A stretch of 64,000 nt of DNA from Oceanithermus desulfurans (GCF_014201675.1 NZ_JACHEZ010000001.1:62001-126000); one strand, 5' to 3'. Shown: positions 20,609 to 29,034, numbered from the stretch's first letter. Program-made: numbers and translations. The notes: generated from the sequence alone by a model not told the origin.

Positions 20609-21678
20609 TCTTCCTCCCGGTAGACCCGCGGCAGCCGCGGGCTGAGCGCCGTGGCCAGCTCGTAGTGGATCGTGTTCAGCGCCCGCGCCCGGCCGGTCAG
20701 GCTGGTGCGCTCGTCCAGGTCGGGCGTCGCCACCCAGAAGACCTCGTCCAGCCCCACGGGCTCGGGCAGGCGCACGGTGGTCTGGTCCATGCTCACCCGC
20801 CCCGCCACCGGCGCGTAGCCGCCGCGCCAGCGCACCCAGCCGCGGTTCGAAAGCGCCCGGGGAAAGCCGTCGGCGTAGCCGAAGGGCAGCGTGGCGATCC
20901 ACTCTTCGCCCTGCGAACGGTAGCTGAGGCCGTAGCCCACCCCGTGGCCCGCGGGGAGCCGCTTCACCTGGGTGGGCCGCGCCTTCCAGGCGAGGACGGG
21001 CTCGAGCCCCTGCGCCGTCCGCATGTCCGGCGGCAGCCCGTACAGCGCGACCCCCGGCCGCACGAAGTCGAGCTCGGTTCCCAGGCCGGCGAGGATCGCG
21101 GCCGAGTTGGCCGCGTGCAGCGGGTAGCGGCGGGGCAGGGCGCGCGCGGTTTCCAGGAAGACCGCGAGCTGCCTTCGGGTCTCGACCTCGTCCTCGTCGG
21201 CGACGGCGAAGTGGGTGTAGACGGCCTCCACCTCCAGGCCCAGCTCCTCCACCGCCGCCACGAAACCCGCCAGCTCCCCCGGGGGCACCCCCACCCGGCC
21301 CATGCCGCTGTCCACCTTGACCTGCACGCCGCCGCCGGGGCGCGCGGCGGCGTACGCACGCGCGGCCTCCAGGGTGGCCAGCGTGGGGGTCAGCCCCCAG
21401 CGGGCGGCGTCCTCGGCGTCGTCCGGATGCAGCGAGCCGAGGAGCAGCACCGGCGCGTCGATCCCCGCCCGGCGCAGCCCGGCCCCCTCGCCGCTGGTGG
21501 CCACCGCCAGCCGCTCGGCGCCGCAGCCGAGGAGGGCCCGCGCCACCGCCGCCGCGCCGTGGCCGTAGGCGTTCGCCTTGACCACCGCGATCACCCGCGC
21601 GCCCGCAGCGCGCCGGGCGAGCCGCCGGTAGTTGCGCCCCAGCGCCCCCAGGTCGATCTCCAGCCAGGTCGGCCGCAT
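20605..21678 (-). CDS. alr: Alanine racemase
   Basis: This 357-residue PLP enzyme interconverts L- and D-alanine for peptidoglycan. VIAVVKANAYGHG holds the PLP lysine. VDSGMGRVG and the GYGLSYRSQGEEWIATLPFGYADGFPR region carry the second catalytic Tyr, and MDQTTV follows. TAGGCT lies 6 nt before ATG 21678, suggesting leaderless expression. It is divergent from the cobalamin adenosyltransferase, with the ACT-like gene overlapping downstream. Confidence 0.96.
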   Translation of the reverse strand: MRPTWLEIDLGALGRNYRRLARRAAGARVIAVVKANAYGHGAAAVARALLGCGAERLAVATSGEGAGLRRAGIDAPVLLLGSLHPDDAEDAARWGLTPTLATLEAARAYAAARPGGGVQVKVDSGMGRVGVPPGELAGFVAAVEELGLEVEAVYTHFAVADEDEVETRRQLAVFLETARALPRRYPLHAANSAAILAGLGTELDFVRPGVALYGLPPDMRTAQGLEPVLAWKARPTQVKRLPAGHGVGYGLSYRSQGEEWIATLPFGYADGFPRALSNRGWVRWRGGYAPVAGRVSMDQTTVRLPEPVGLDEVFWVATPDLDERTSLTGRARALNTIHYELATALSPRLPRVYREEE

Positions 21679-21796
21679 GCCCCAAGCCTACCGGCCCCTC
21701 CGCGCGGCCGCAACGCGCATCAGGGACACCTGTCCTGACGCCGCGGGGTACACTCACCTTGCTGCGTCCAAGATCCACTGATTGATCCCTCCCTCC

Positions 21797-21820
21797 GCAG
21801 GCCCGCGAAAGCGGGCCTGC
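21797..21820. other. Perfect 10-bp hairpin with GAAA loop
   Basis: GCAGGCCCGC-GAAA-GCGGGCCTGC lies in the divergent alr/adenosyltransferase gap, upstream of the predicted -10 of the rightward gene. No T-run follows directly. TACACT about 45 nt upstream could start a short RNA ending here; this is unproven. Confidence 0.35.
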
Positions 21821-21859
21821 ACCCCTTTGCGGGCCTGGGGAGGCGGTAGGCTTTAGGGT

Positions 21860-22432
21860 ATGAAGCTCTATACCCGTACCGGCGACGCCGGCGAAACCGG
21901 GCTCTACGGCGGCGAGCGGTTGGGCAAGGACCACCCGCGGGTCCAGGCCTACGGCGAGGTGGACGAGGCCAGCAGCCAGATCGGCTTCGCCCGCAGCCTG
22001 CTGCCGCAGGCCCACGAGGAACTGGACGCCCACCTGGCGACGATTCAAAACGCGCTCTTCGACCTGGGGGCCGACCTGGCCACCCGCGCCGGCGGCCCCC
22101 ACGAGGCCAAGGTGCGGCGGATGCAGGAGGACGACACCGCCCTGCTCGAGGCCTGGACCGACCGCTACACCGAAGAGGGCCCGCCCTTTACCGGCTTCGT
22201 GCTGCCCGGAGGGCACCCGGCGGCCGCCGCGCTGCAGGTGGCCCGCGCGGTGGTGCGCCGCGCCGAGCGGCGGGTGGTCGCCCTCGCCCGCGCCGAGGAC
22301 GTCAACCCCGAGGTGCTGTGCTTCCTCAACCGCCTTTCCGATCTGCTCTTCGCGATGGCGCGTTGGCTCAACGCGCGCGAGGGGGTGAGCGAGCCGCTTT
22401 GGCAGCCCCGGCCGTCCTCGCCGAACAGCTGA
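21860..22432 (+). CDS. Cob(I)alamin adenosyltransferase (PduO type)
   Basis: This 190-residue protein begins with the PduO signature YTRTGDAGETGLYGGERLGKDHPRV and has EVDEASSQIGFAR, FVLPGG and NPEVLCFLNRLSDLLFAMAR. It transfers the adenosyl group of ATP to cob(I)alamin, making coenzyme B12. That cofactor is required by the NrdJ reductase encoded later in the window. TAGGCT lies 7 nt before the ATG, a leaderless-type promoter. The following ABC gene overlaps its 3' end. Confidence 0.94.
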   Translation: MKLYTRTGDAGETGLYGGERLGKDHPRVQAYGEVDEASSQIGFARSLLPQAHEELDAHLATIQNALFDLGADLATRAGGPHEAKVRRMQEDDTALLEAWTDRYTEEGPPFTGFVLPGGHPAAAALQVARAVVRRAERRVVALARAEDVNPEVLCFLNRLSDLLFAMARWLNAREGVSEPLWQPRPSSPNS

Positions 22433-23385
22433 GCAAGACCTTCCTGGTCGCCGAGAAGGACCCCGGCTTCGCGGGCACGCTGCGGCACTTCGTGCGCCGT
22501 CGCTACCGCCGCATCGAGGCCGTGCGCAGGGTAAGCTTCGCCATCGCGCCCGGCGAGGTGGTGGGCTTCCTGGGCCCCAACGGCGCGGGCAAGACGACGA
22601 CGCTCAAGATGCTGACCGGGCTGATCCAGCCCACGGCCGGCCGCGCGCGGGTGCTGGAGCGCGACCCCTACCGGCGCGAAGCGGCGCTGCTGCGGAACCT
22701 GACGTTGGTGATGGGCAACAAGCAGCAGCTCATCTGGGACTTGCCGGTGCTCGATTCCTTGCGCGTCAACGCTGCGGTCTACGAGATCCCCTGGGCCGAG
22801 GCCGAGCGCCGCACCGCGGAGCTGGCGGCGATGCTCGAGGTCGAGGAGGTGCTGCGCCAGCCGGTGCGCAAGCTCAGCCTGGGGCAGCGGATGAAGGCCG
22901 AGCTGCTGGCTTCGCTCTTGCACCGGCCGCGGGTGCTCTTCCTTGACGAGCCCACCCTGGGCCTCGACGTGAACGCCCAGCTGGCGGTACGCCGCTTCCT
23001 GAAGGCCTACCGCGAGCGCTACGGGGCGACGCTGCTCCTCACCAGCCACTACATGGCCGACATCGAGGCACTGGCCGAGCGGGTGATCGTGATCCACGAG
23101 GGGCGGCTGCTTTACGACGGGTGGCTCAGGGGGCTGGTCGAGCGCTACGCCCCCTTCAAGGAGGTGCGCCTCGAGCTGACCGCGCCGGTTCCCGCCGGGG
23201 CCTTCGAGCGCTACGGTCGGGTGGAGGAGGTGCAGGGCTCCCGCGTGCGCCTCCTGGTGGACAAGGGGGCGCTGACCGGGGTGGTCGCCGACCTGCTGGG
23301 CCGCTTCGAGGTGCGCGACCTGACCGTGGACGAGCCGCCGCTGGAAGAGGTGATTGGACGCATCTTTGCGGAGGGGGCGGTATGA
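22399..23385 (+). CDS. ABC transporter ATPase
   Basis: This 328-residue ATPase has Walker A GPNGAGKTTT, signature LSLGQRMKAELLASLL (a variant of LSGGQ), Walker B VLFLDEPTLGLD and switch TSHYMADIEAL. The start is probably TTG 22399, because no ATG or GTG is in frame before the conserved AEQLSKTF. It then overlaps the preceding gene by 34 nt. The N-terminal segment resembles the COG4586 ATPases that pair with two ABC-2 permeases. Two such permeases follow with ATGA coupling. Confidence 0.9.
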   Translation: MAAPAVLAEQLSKTFLVAEKDPGFAGTLRHFVRRRYRRIEAVRRVSFAIAPGEVVGFLGPNGAGKTTTLKMLTGLIQPTAGRARVLERDPYRREAALLRNLTLVMGNKQQLIWDLPVLDSLRVNAAVYEIPWAEAERRTAELAAMLEVEEVLRQPVRKLSLGQRMKAELLASLLHRPRVLFLDEPTLGLDVNAQLAVRRFLKAYRERYGATLLLTSHYMADIEALAERVIVIHEGRLLYDGWLRGLVERYAPFKEVRLELTAPVPAGAFERYGRVEEVQGSRVRLLVDKGALTGVVADLLGRFEVRDLTVDEPPLEEVIGRIFAEGAV

Positions 23386-24170
23386 GCGAACGCTTCGCCA
23401 AGGTGCGCACCCTCCTGGCCGTCTACTTCGCCTACATGCTGGAGTACCGGGCCGAGATCGTCTTCTGGATTCTGGGCGGGCTCGTCCCCTTCTTCTTCAT
23501 GGCCGCCTGGAGCGAGGCGGCGCGCCAGGGGTACACCGCCTACACCCCGCTCCAGTACGCGCGCTACTTCTTTGCCGTCTTCGTCGCGCGGCAGCTGAGC
23601 GTCGTCTGGGCCAACTGGACCTTCAGCGACTGGGTACGCACCGGCAAGCTCTCCTTCCACCTGCTCCAGCCCCTCGACCCCGCCTGGCGGATCTTCGCCG
23701 ACCACGTCGCCGAGCGAGGGGTGCGCCTGCCCTTGCTGATTCTGATCGGGCTGGTCTTCGCGCTGCTCTTTCCGGGGGCGCTGGTCTGGCCCGGTTGGGC
23801 TCCGCTGCTCCTGGGGCTCGCCGCCAGCACGCTGGCCTTCCTGCTCAGCTTTCTGGTGGCCTACGCGGTGGGGTTGCTTTCGTTCTGGTTCGAGGACGCG
23901 ACCGAGATCTTCGAGCTCTGGTACGTGCTGGTGCTCTTTTTCTCGGGGATGCTGGCGCCGCTTTCGCTCTACCCCGAGGCGGTGCAGCGGGTGCTGCTGT
24001 GGACGCCGTTCCCCCACCTCGTCTACCTGCCGGCCTCGTACTGGTCGGGGCTCGACTCCCCCGACCCGCGGGGCTTCGCGGTGCTGGGGGCCTGGACGCT
24101 CGTCTTCTTCGCTACCACGCGGCTGCTCTGGTGGCTGGGCCGCCGCCGCTACAGCGCCATGGGGGCCTAG
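23382..24170 (+). CDS. ABC-2 type permease, subunit 1
   Basis: This 262-residue membrane protein has six predicted helices (e.g. IVFWILGGLVPFFFMAAW, LLLGLAASTLAFLLSFLVAYAVGLL). YRAEIVFWILGG and LSFHLLQPLDP recall the COG4587/DUF990 export permeases. Its ATG overlaps the ATPase stop (ATGA), and the stop is followed immediately by the next permease. The complex probably exports an unknown lipid, drug or polysaccharide. Confidence 0.88.
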   Translation: MSERFAKVRTLLAVYFAYMLEYRAEIVFWILGGLVPFFFMAAWSEAARQGYTAYTPLQYARYFFAVFVARQLSVVWANWTFSDWVRTGKLSFHLLQPLDPAWRIFADHVAERGVRLPLLILIGLVFALLFPGALVWPGWAPLLLGLAASTLAFLLSFLVAYAVGLLSFWFEDATEIFELWYVLVLFFSGMLAPLSLYPEAVQRVLLWTPFPHLVYLPASYWSGLDSPDPRGFAVLGAWTLVFFATTRLLWWLGRRRYSAMGA

Positions 24171-24950
24171 GTGCGTTACCTGAGACTGATCGGCATCTTC
24201 TGGGCCGCCTCCGCGGCGGCGCGCATGGAGTACCGCGCCGCCTTCGCGGTCTCCATCGTAGCGGCCTTCGTCGAGACCGGGGGCAAGCTCTTCGGGGTCT
24301 ACCTCTTCTACGCCAGCGGCTACGACCTGGGCGGCTGGCGCTGGCAGGAAGCGCTGCTGGTGCTGGGGCTCGCGCAGATGGTGGACGCCTTCTTCGTCCT
24401 CATCTTCCAGCCCAACCTGCGCCGCATCTCGGAGATGGTGCAGGACGGCACCCTCGACTTCGTGCTCCTCAAGCCGGTGGACAGCCAGTTCTGGATGAGC
24501 GTGCAGCAGGTCGGGGTCGTGGGCTTGCCGTACCTGGCGCTGGCCCTGGGGGTCGTGGGCTACGCCGGAGCGGCGTCGGGGCTTTCCCCCGCGGGCTGGC
24601 TGGTGCTCGCGGTCGCGGCCGCGGGCGCGTTGCTGCTGGCGTACGCGCTGGCCTTCCTGTTCGCCACGACCTCGATCTGGTTCGTCAAGATCTTCAACGT
24701 CGTCTTCTTCCTCAGCTCCATGATCTGGAGCGCCCAGTATCCGGTGCAGGCGTACGCGCGCCCTTTCCGGCTCTTCCTTACCTTCGTGCTGCCCGTCTAC
24801 TTCATGACCACGGCGCCGGCGGAGCTGGCGCTGGGGCGGGCGGCCGGCGGCGCGTCCTGGGCCATCTTTCTCGTGGCTCTCGGGCTCTTCGCGCTCTCCC
24901 GGGCCTTCTGGCGCTTCGCCCTGCGCTTCTACACCTCGGCTTCGAGTTGA
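24171..24950 (+). CDS. ABC-2 type permease, subunit 2
   Basis: This 259-residue protein starts at a GTG directly after the TAG of subunit 1 (zero spacing). It has six hydrophobic segments; RRISEMVQDGTLDFVLLKPVDSQFWMS matches the COG3694 permeases that pair with COG4587 partners. It acts with the preceding ATPase and permease as one exporter. Confidence 0.88.
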   Translation: MRYLRLIGIFWAASAAARMEYRAAFAVSIVAAFVETGGKLFGVYLFYASGYDLGGWRWQEALLVLGLAQMVDAFFVLIFQPNLRRISEMVQDGTLDFVLLKPVDSQFWMSVQQVGVVGLPYLALALGVVGYAGAASGLSPAGWLVLAVAAAGALLLAYALAFLFATTSIWFVKIFNVVFFLSSMIWSAQYPVQAYARPFRLFLTFVLPVYFMTTAPAELALGRAAGGASWAIFLVALGLFALSRAFWRFALRFYTSASS

Positions 24951-24967
24951 GGTCTTAGAATGCGGGC

Positions 24968-25582
24968 GTGAGCCTCTACGCCCTCGTCACCCTGCTGCTC
25001 GCCTACCTGTTCGGATCCGTTCCCGCGGGCGTGCTGATCGCGCGCCTCTACGGGGTGAACATCCGCGAGGTCGGCTCGGGCAACATCGGAGCCACCAACG
25101 TGCTGCGGGCGCTGGGGTGGGGTCCGGCACTCGTCGTCTTCGCCTTCGACATGTTCAAGGGGGGGCTGGCGGTGCTGATCGCCCGGGCCCTGGGCGTCGA
25201 CGGCTGGCTGCTGGGCGGCGTGGCGCTGGCCGCGGTGCTGGGGCAGAACTTCTCCGTCTTCCTGGGTTTCAAGGGCGGCAAGGGTGTGGCCACCAGCTTC
25301 GGCACCGTCCTCTTCCTCGATCCCGAGGTCGCCCTCTTCGGGCTGATCGTGGCCCTCGTCGTCATCGCATTGACGCGCTACGTTTCCGCAGGCAGCCTGA
25401 CGGGCACCTTTGCGGGCCTCGTCTACGCGGCCTTTGCAGGCCGGCCACCCTGGGAGCTGGCGGCGCTGGCCCTGCTGGTCGCCCTCGTCTTCTGGACCCA
25501 CCGCGAGAACGTGGTGCGGCTGCAGCAGGGCAGGGAGCGCCGGCTGGGGGAGAAGGCCGACAAGAAGCCGAGGTACCCGTGA
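24968..25582 (+). CDS. plsY: Acyl-phosphate:glycerol-3-phosphate acyltransferase
   Basis: This 204-residue multi-spanning enzyme transfers acyl groups from acyl-phosphate to glycerol-3-phosphate, the first step of phospholipid synthesis. The family motifs are all seen: LFGSVPAGVLIARLYGVNIREVGSGNIGATNVLR, and GFKGGKGVATSFG in the cytosolic loop. The start is GTG 24968, with TAGAAT 6 nt upstream inside the gap after the exporter. It overlaps bshB1 by 4 nt (GTGA). Confidence 0.95.
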   Translation: MSLYALVTLLLAYLFGSVPAGVLIARLYGVNIREVGSGNIGATNVLRALGWGPALVVFAFDMFKGGLAVLIARALGVDGWLLGGVALAAVLGQNFSVFLGFKGGKGVATSFGTVLFLDPEVALFGLIVALVVIALTRYVSAGSLTGTFAGLVYAAFAGRPPWELAALALLVALVFWTHRENVVRLQQGRERRLGEKADKKPRYP

Positions 25583-26256
25583 CGCTCGACCTGCTCGTGG
25601 TGGCCCCGCACCCCGACGACGCCGAGCTGGGCGCCGGAGGTACGCTGGCCAAGGCGGCCCGGGCCGGCCGCGCAGTGGGCGTGGTCGACCTCACCCGCGG
25701 CGAGCTGGGTAGCAAGGGCGACCCCGAGACCCGCGCCCGCGAGGCCGAGGCGGCGGCGCGGGTGCTGGGATTGGCGCTGCGCGAGAACCTGGGCTTTCCC
25801 GACGGAGGGCTCACGGACGACGCCGGCATGGCGGCGGTCCTGGCGGAGCGGATCCGCGCTCTGAAGCCGCGGGTGCTGCTGGCGCCCCACCCCGAGGACC
25901 GCCACCCCGATCACGTGGGGGCCGCGGCGCTGGTGCACCGGGCGCTGCACCTGGCCGGGCTCGCCCGCGCGGACGTCGAGGGCCGGCCCCACAAGCCCGA
26001 ACGCCTGCTGCACTATCCGGGTAACGACCCCGTACGCCCGGACCTGCTCGTCGACGTCAGCAGGGTGATCGAGGTCTGGGAAGCGGCGGTGCGGGCCTTC
26101 GCCAGCCAGTTCGCCGGGGAGGATGTCAGCGAAACCGTCGGCCCGGCGGGGCTGGAGGCCCGCCGGGCGCTGCGCCGCTACTGGGGCCAGCTCGCGGGGG
26201 TGGCCTACGCCGAGCCGTTCGTGAGCCCCCGGCCGTGGCTCGTCGACCTGCCCTAG
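25579..26256 (+). CDS. bshB1: GlcNAc-malate deacetylase, bacillithiol pathway
   Basis: This 225-residue LmbE-family zinc deacetylase starts at GTG 25579, overlapping the plsY stop. APHPDDAELGAGG carries the metal ligands and catalytic Asp; HPEDRHPDHVGA supplies the third ligand. LTRGELGSKGDPETRAREAE and PDGGLTDD match the BshB1 group, which makes GlcN-malate in bacillithiol synthesis. Bacillithiol occurs in Deinococcus-Thermus. Other LmbE deacetylases are possible, but the GSKG/TRGE pattern favours BshB1. Confidence 0.85.
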   Translation: MTLDLLVVAPHPDDAELGAGGTLAKAARAGRAVGVVDLTRGELGSKGDPETRAREAEAAARVLGLALRENLGFPDGGLTDDAGMAAVLAERIRALKPRVLLAPHPEDRHPDHVGAAALVHRALHLAGLARADVEGRPHKPERLLHYPGNDPVRPDLLVDVSRVIEVWEAAVRAFASQFAGEDVSETVGPAGLEARRALRRYWGQLAGVAYAEPFVSPRPWLVDLP

Positions 26257-26788
26257 CGGCACCGTCCGAACACCTACGCCCCCATCGACGCGGGCGGCTT
26301 TCCTCGTCGCCCCAGAGAAAGCTGGGGCCCAGGACCGGGTCAAGCGTCGGGACCGGGGCGCCCTACCGGCTGTAGAAACTTGAAGACGCCCGCCCCCTTT
26401 GCCCCCTTTGGGGAGGGCTAGGTGGGGTTATGGAGGGCGACTCGCGGCTCGTGGATTGTGGCTCGTAGCCCGTGGATGGCCTGTTGCGGGTAGACCTGCC
26501 GTAGGCGTCGCCCGCTGCATGGACCCCGGGTCTCGGCCGGCGGGGCCGGTCTCGCCCGGGGAATCGGGAAAGGGGTAGGTAGCCTGCGGCTCGTAGCTCG
26601 CGGTCTGCAGGAACCCGTTTTACGCCGTTCCCACATCCCACATCCCACTTCCCAAAACCCGTTCACCACGCACCACGTACCGCCCGCCGCCTCCCCCTTG
26701 GGGGAGGCGGAAGGTACTGGCAGCTCATGGATTCCCAAATCAAGCCCTCACCCCGGCGGCTTGGGGAAGGGCACCCTGGGAGGTGCGC
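26257..26788. repeat. Intergenic region with 7-bp-phased repeats
   Basis: No gene is supported. 26436-26491 is eight 7-mers in strict phase (CGTGGAT, TGTGGCT, CGTAGCC and similar). 26582-26609 holds four more (GCTCGTA, GCTCGCG). 26627-26682 runs eight in phase (CATCCCA, CTTCCCA, CGCACCA). 26687-26710 is a perfect 11-bp stem, CCGCCTCCCCC TT GGGGGAGGCGG. A 7-bp stem GCCCCAG/CTGGGGC lies at 26309-26328 after bshB1, without a T-run. Confidence 0.8.
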
Positions 26789-28495
26789 CTAGTCCCCGGG
26801 GCTGAAGTGGGCACGACCCTCCAGCTTGGCGTCGGGGATCAGGAAGGTGGCCGCAAGGCCCAGCACCACCAGCCAGGCGGCGTAGAGGTAGACCTGCTTC
26901 ATCGCTTCGGTGATGGCGAGGTTCAGCGCCTCCGTGACCTGCCGCTTGAGCTGCTCGGCCTGCGTGGCGAGCTCCTCCTTGACCTTGGCGAGCACCATCT
27001 CGCGGTAGGCCGCGGGCGGGGGCGGGCCCTGGAGCATCTGCTTCAGCTCGGCCGGCAGCAGCGGGTTCTGCAGCAGCGCGGCCTTGGCCGCCTCGTCGCC
27101 GGAGAGGGCCTTTTCCAGCTCGTCGAGGGTCTGCTGCAGCCCCGCTTCGAAGCCGCGTTCCAGAGCGCCGGGGTCGCGCATCGCTCCCAGGTCGACCTTG
27201 CCGTCCGTCAGCCCGCTCGGCAGGTTGGCCGTGAGCTGGGTCTGCAGGCTCGCCGCCAGCACCGCGCCCATCAGGGCGATGCCGATCGTCGAGCCGATCT
27301 GGCGGAAGAACTGGGTGGCGCTCGAGGCCGTGCCCATGCGCTCGGGCGGCACCGCGTTCTGCACCGCCAGGGTGAAGAGCGGCATCCCCGGACCCAGGCC
27401 CAGCCCCATGCTGACCATCAGCGCCAGCACCTGCCACAGCGGGGTGTCGATCTGGATCAGGTAGTGCATGGCGAAGAAGTTGAGCAGCAGCCAGCTCATC
27501 CCCCCGATCATCAGCGGCTTGTACCGTCCCCAGCGGCTGGCGATCTGCCCGGAGCCGATTGCGCCGACGATGGCCCCCAGGGTGAGCGGCGTGATGGTGA
27601 GGCCGCTCATCGTCGCCGAGATGCCCTTGACCTGGATCAGGTAGAGGGGCAGGAAGAACATCGCGCTCAGGAAGGCGGCGCCGAAGAAGAAGAGGGCCAC
27701 GCTGGACCAGCGAAAGACGGGGTTGTGGAAGAGGGTGAGGTCGAAGAGCGGCTCCGGGGTGTGCGTTTCCACGTAGACGAAGAGGGCCAGGCCCGCCGCC
27801 GCCCAGGCGAAGAGGCCGAGGATGACCGGGCTCGTCCAGGGGTACTCGTGCCCGCCCCAGGAGGTGGCCAGCAGCAGCGGGATCGTCCACAGGGCCAGGG
27901 TGAGGGCGCCGCCCAGGTCGAAGCGGTGGGTCGAGGCCGGGCGCAGCACCGGCATGTGCACGGCGATGAAATACACGGCCACGGCGCCCACCGGCACGTT
28001 GATGTAGAAGACCCAGTGCCAGGAGAGGTGGTCGGTCAAGAGCCCGCCCAGCCAGGGGCCCACCACGCTGGCGATGGCGAAGACGGCGCCGAACAGCCCC
28101 TGGAACTTCCCGCGTTCCCGCGGCGAGAAGAGCAGGCCGATCGTCGTGGTGGCCACCGCGAAGAGCGCCCCGCCGCCGATACCCTGCAGACCGCGGAAGG
28201 CGATCAGCTGCTCCATCGTCCCCGAGAGGCCGGAGAGCATGGAGCCCACCAGGAAGATGACGATGGCCCAGAGGAGCAGCATGCGGCTCGAGACCAGGTC
28301 GGCCAGGCGGCCGAAGATGGGCACCGCGATGGTCGAGGCGAGCAGGTAGCTGGTGCCCACCCAGGCGTACTTGTCCATTCCGCCCAGGTCCTGCACGATG
28401 CGCGGCAGCGCGGTGGCGACGATCGTCTGATCGAGCGCCGCCAGGAAGATGCCGAGAAAGATGCCGATCAGGGTTAGCCGTTGGGTGCGGTTCAT
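26789..28495 (-). CDS. DHA2-family drug:H+ antiporter (EmrB/QacA-like)
   Basis: This 568-residue MFS transporter of the 14-helix DHA2 type has motif FLGIFLAALDQTIVATALPRI (D1/E1), GRLADLVSSRMLLL (motif A) and FRGLQGIGGGALFAV. After helix 12, a hydrophilic domain of about 100 residues (about 430-530, QQTLDELEKALSGDEAAK...) sits before the last helix, as in related Gram-positive pumps. It is translated after, and overlaps by 4 nt, a MarR gene, the common arrangement for a repressed multidrug pump. Confidence 0.92.
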   Translation of the reverse strand: MNRTQRLTLIGIFLGIFLAALDQTIVATALPRIVQDLGGMDKYAWVGTSYLLASTIAVPIFGRLADLVSSRMLLLWAIVIFLVGSMLSGLSGTMEQLIAFRGLQGIGGGALFAVATTTIGLLFSPRERGKFQGLFGAVFAIASVVGPWLGGLLTDHLSWHWVFYINVPVGAVAVYFIAVHMPVLRPASTHRFDLGGALTLALWTIPLLLATSWGGHEYPWTSPVILGLFAWAAAGLALFVYVETHTPEPLFDLTLFHNPVFRWSSVALFFFGAAFLSAMFFLPLYLIQVKGISATMSGLTITPLTLGAIVGAIGSGQIASRWGRYKPLMIGGMSWLLLNFFAMHYLIQIDTPLWQVLALMVSMGLGLGPGMPLFTLAVQNAVPPERMGTASSATQFFRQIGSTIGIALMGAVLAASLQTQLTANLPSGLTDGKVDLGAMRDPGALERGFEAGLQQTLDELEKALSGDEAAKAALLQNPLLPAELKQMLQGPPPPAAYREMVLAKVKEELATQAEQLKRQVTEALNLAITEAMKQVYLYAAWLVVLGLAATFLIPDAKLEGRAHFSPGD

Positions 28496-28938
28496 GCGTG
28501 TTCCTCCAGCATGCGGTCTAAAAGGGCGATCAGCGTCGCCCGTTCCTCGGGGGCCAGGCGGACGAGCCGGTCGCGCAGGCGTTCGACCAGACAGCCGCGC
28601 CCCGCCTCCAGCGCCTCCTGCCCCCTGGGGGTGAGGGTGAAGAGGAAGCGCCTGAGGTCTTCCGGGTCGTGCTCCCGGACGATCAGGCCCGCCTTTTCCA
28701 GGCGCTTGAGGGCGTGGGTGACGCTGGGCGCGGGCAGGTGCAGCTCGCGGGCGAGCTGCCCCGCGTGGGGCCGCTTCTCCACGAACGCGAGCAGCATCAG
28801 CTCCTTGGGGTTGAGGCCATACTCGCCTATGCAGGGCGCCGCTTCCTGCGCCAGGGCGCGCTGCAGCTTCCAGATGCGGGTGAGCAGGGGCCAGGCTTCC
28901 ACGGGGAAGAGAATAGCACGACGATTGAAATGTTTCAA
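28492..28938 (-). CDS. MarR-family regulator
   Basis: This 148-residue winged-helix repressor has ELMLLAFVEKRPHAGQLARELHLPAPSVTHALKRLEKAGLIVREHDPEDLRRFLFTLTPRG, the MarR HTH and wing. The start is probably TTG 28938, with TATAGT (28944-28949) 5 nt upstream; GTG 28902 is an alternative. It lies upstream of, and overlaps, the pump gene it presumably controls. Several palindromes overlap its own start and -10 (see operator entry), suggesting autorepression released by a ligand. Confidence 0.9.
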   Translation of the reverse strand: MKHFNRRAILFPVEAWPLLTRIWKLQRALAQEAAPCIGEYGLNPKELMLLAFVEKRPHAGQLARELHLPAPSVTHALKRLEKAGLIVREHDPEDLRRFLFTLTPRGQEALEAGRGCLVERLRDRLVRLAPEERATLIALLDRMLEEHA

Positions 28939-28963
28939 GTGAAACTATAACGCTTTGAAAGCG
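28925..28963. promoter_or_regulatory. Candidate MarR operator cluster
   Basis: There are three perfect inverted repeats: TTGAAA-TG-TTTCAA (28925-28938), overlapping GTTTCA-AG-TGAAAC (28932-28945), and CGCTTT-G-AAAGCG (28951-28963). They cover the marR start codon, the -10 TATAGT and the upstream side. AT-rich symmetrical sites over a marR promoter are the usual autoregulatory operators. Confidence 0.6.
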
Positions 28964-28973
28964 TAGGATTGGG

Positions 28974-29003
28974 TTGAATAAACATGCGAACCCCGCCTAT
29001 ACT
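28974..29003 (+). promoter_or_regulatory. argF promoter with possible ARG box
   Basis: TTGAAT (28974-28979), 18 nt, TATACT (28998-29003). The -35 overlaps TGAATAAACATG (28975-28986), which resembles half of an ArgR operator. The same 12-mer recurs inside argF at 29336-29347. Confidence 0.6.
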
Positions 29004-29034
29004 GAAGCACGTTGTCTTGGGAGGCGCATCCTGT

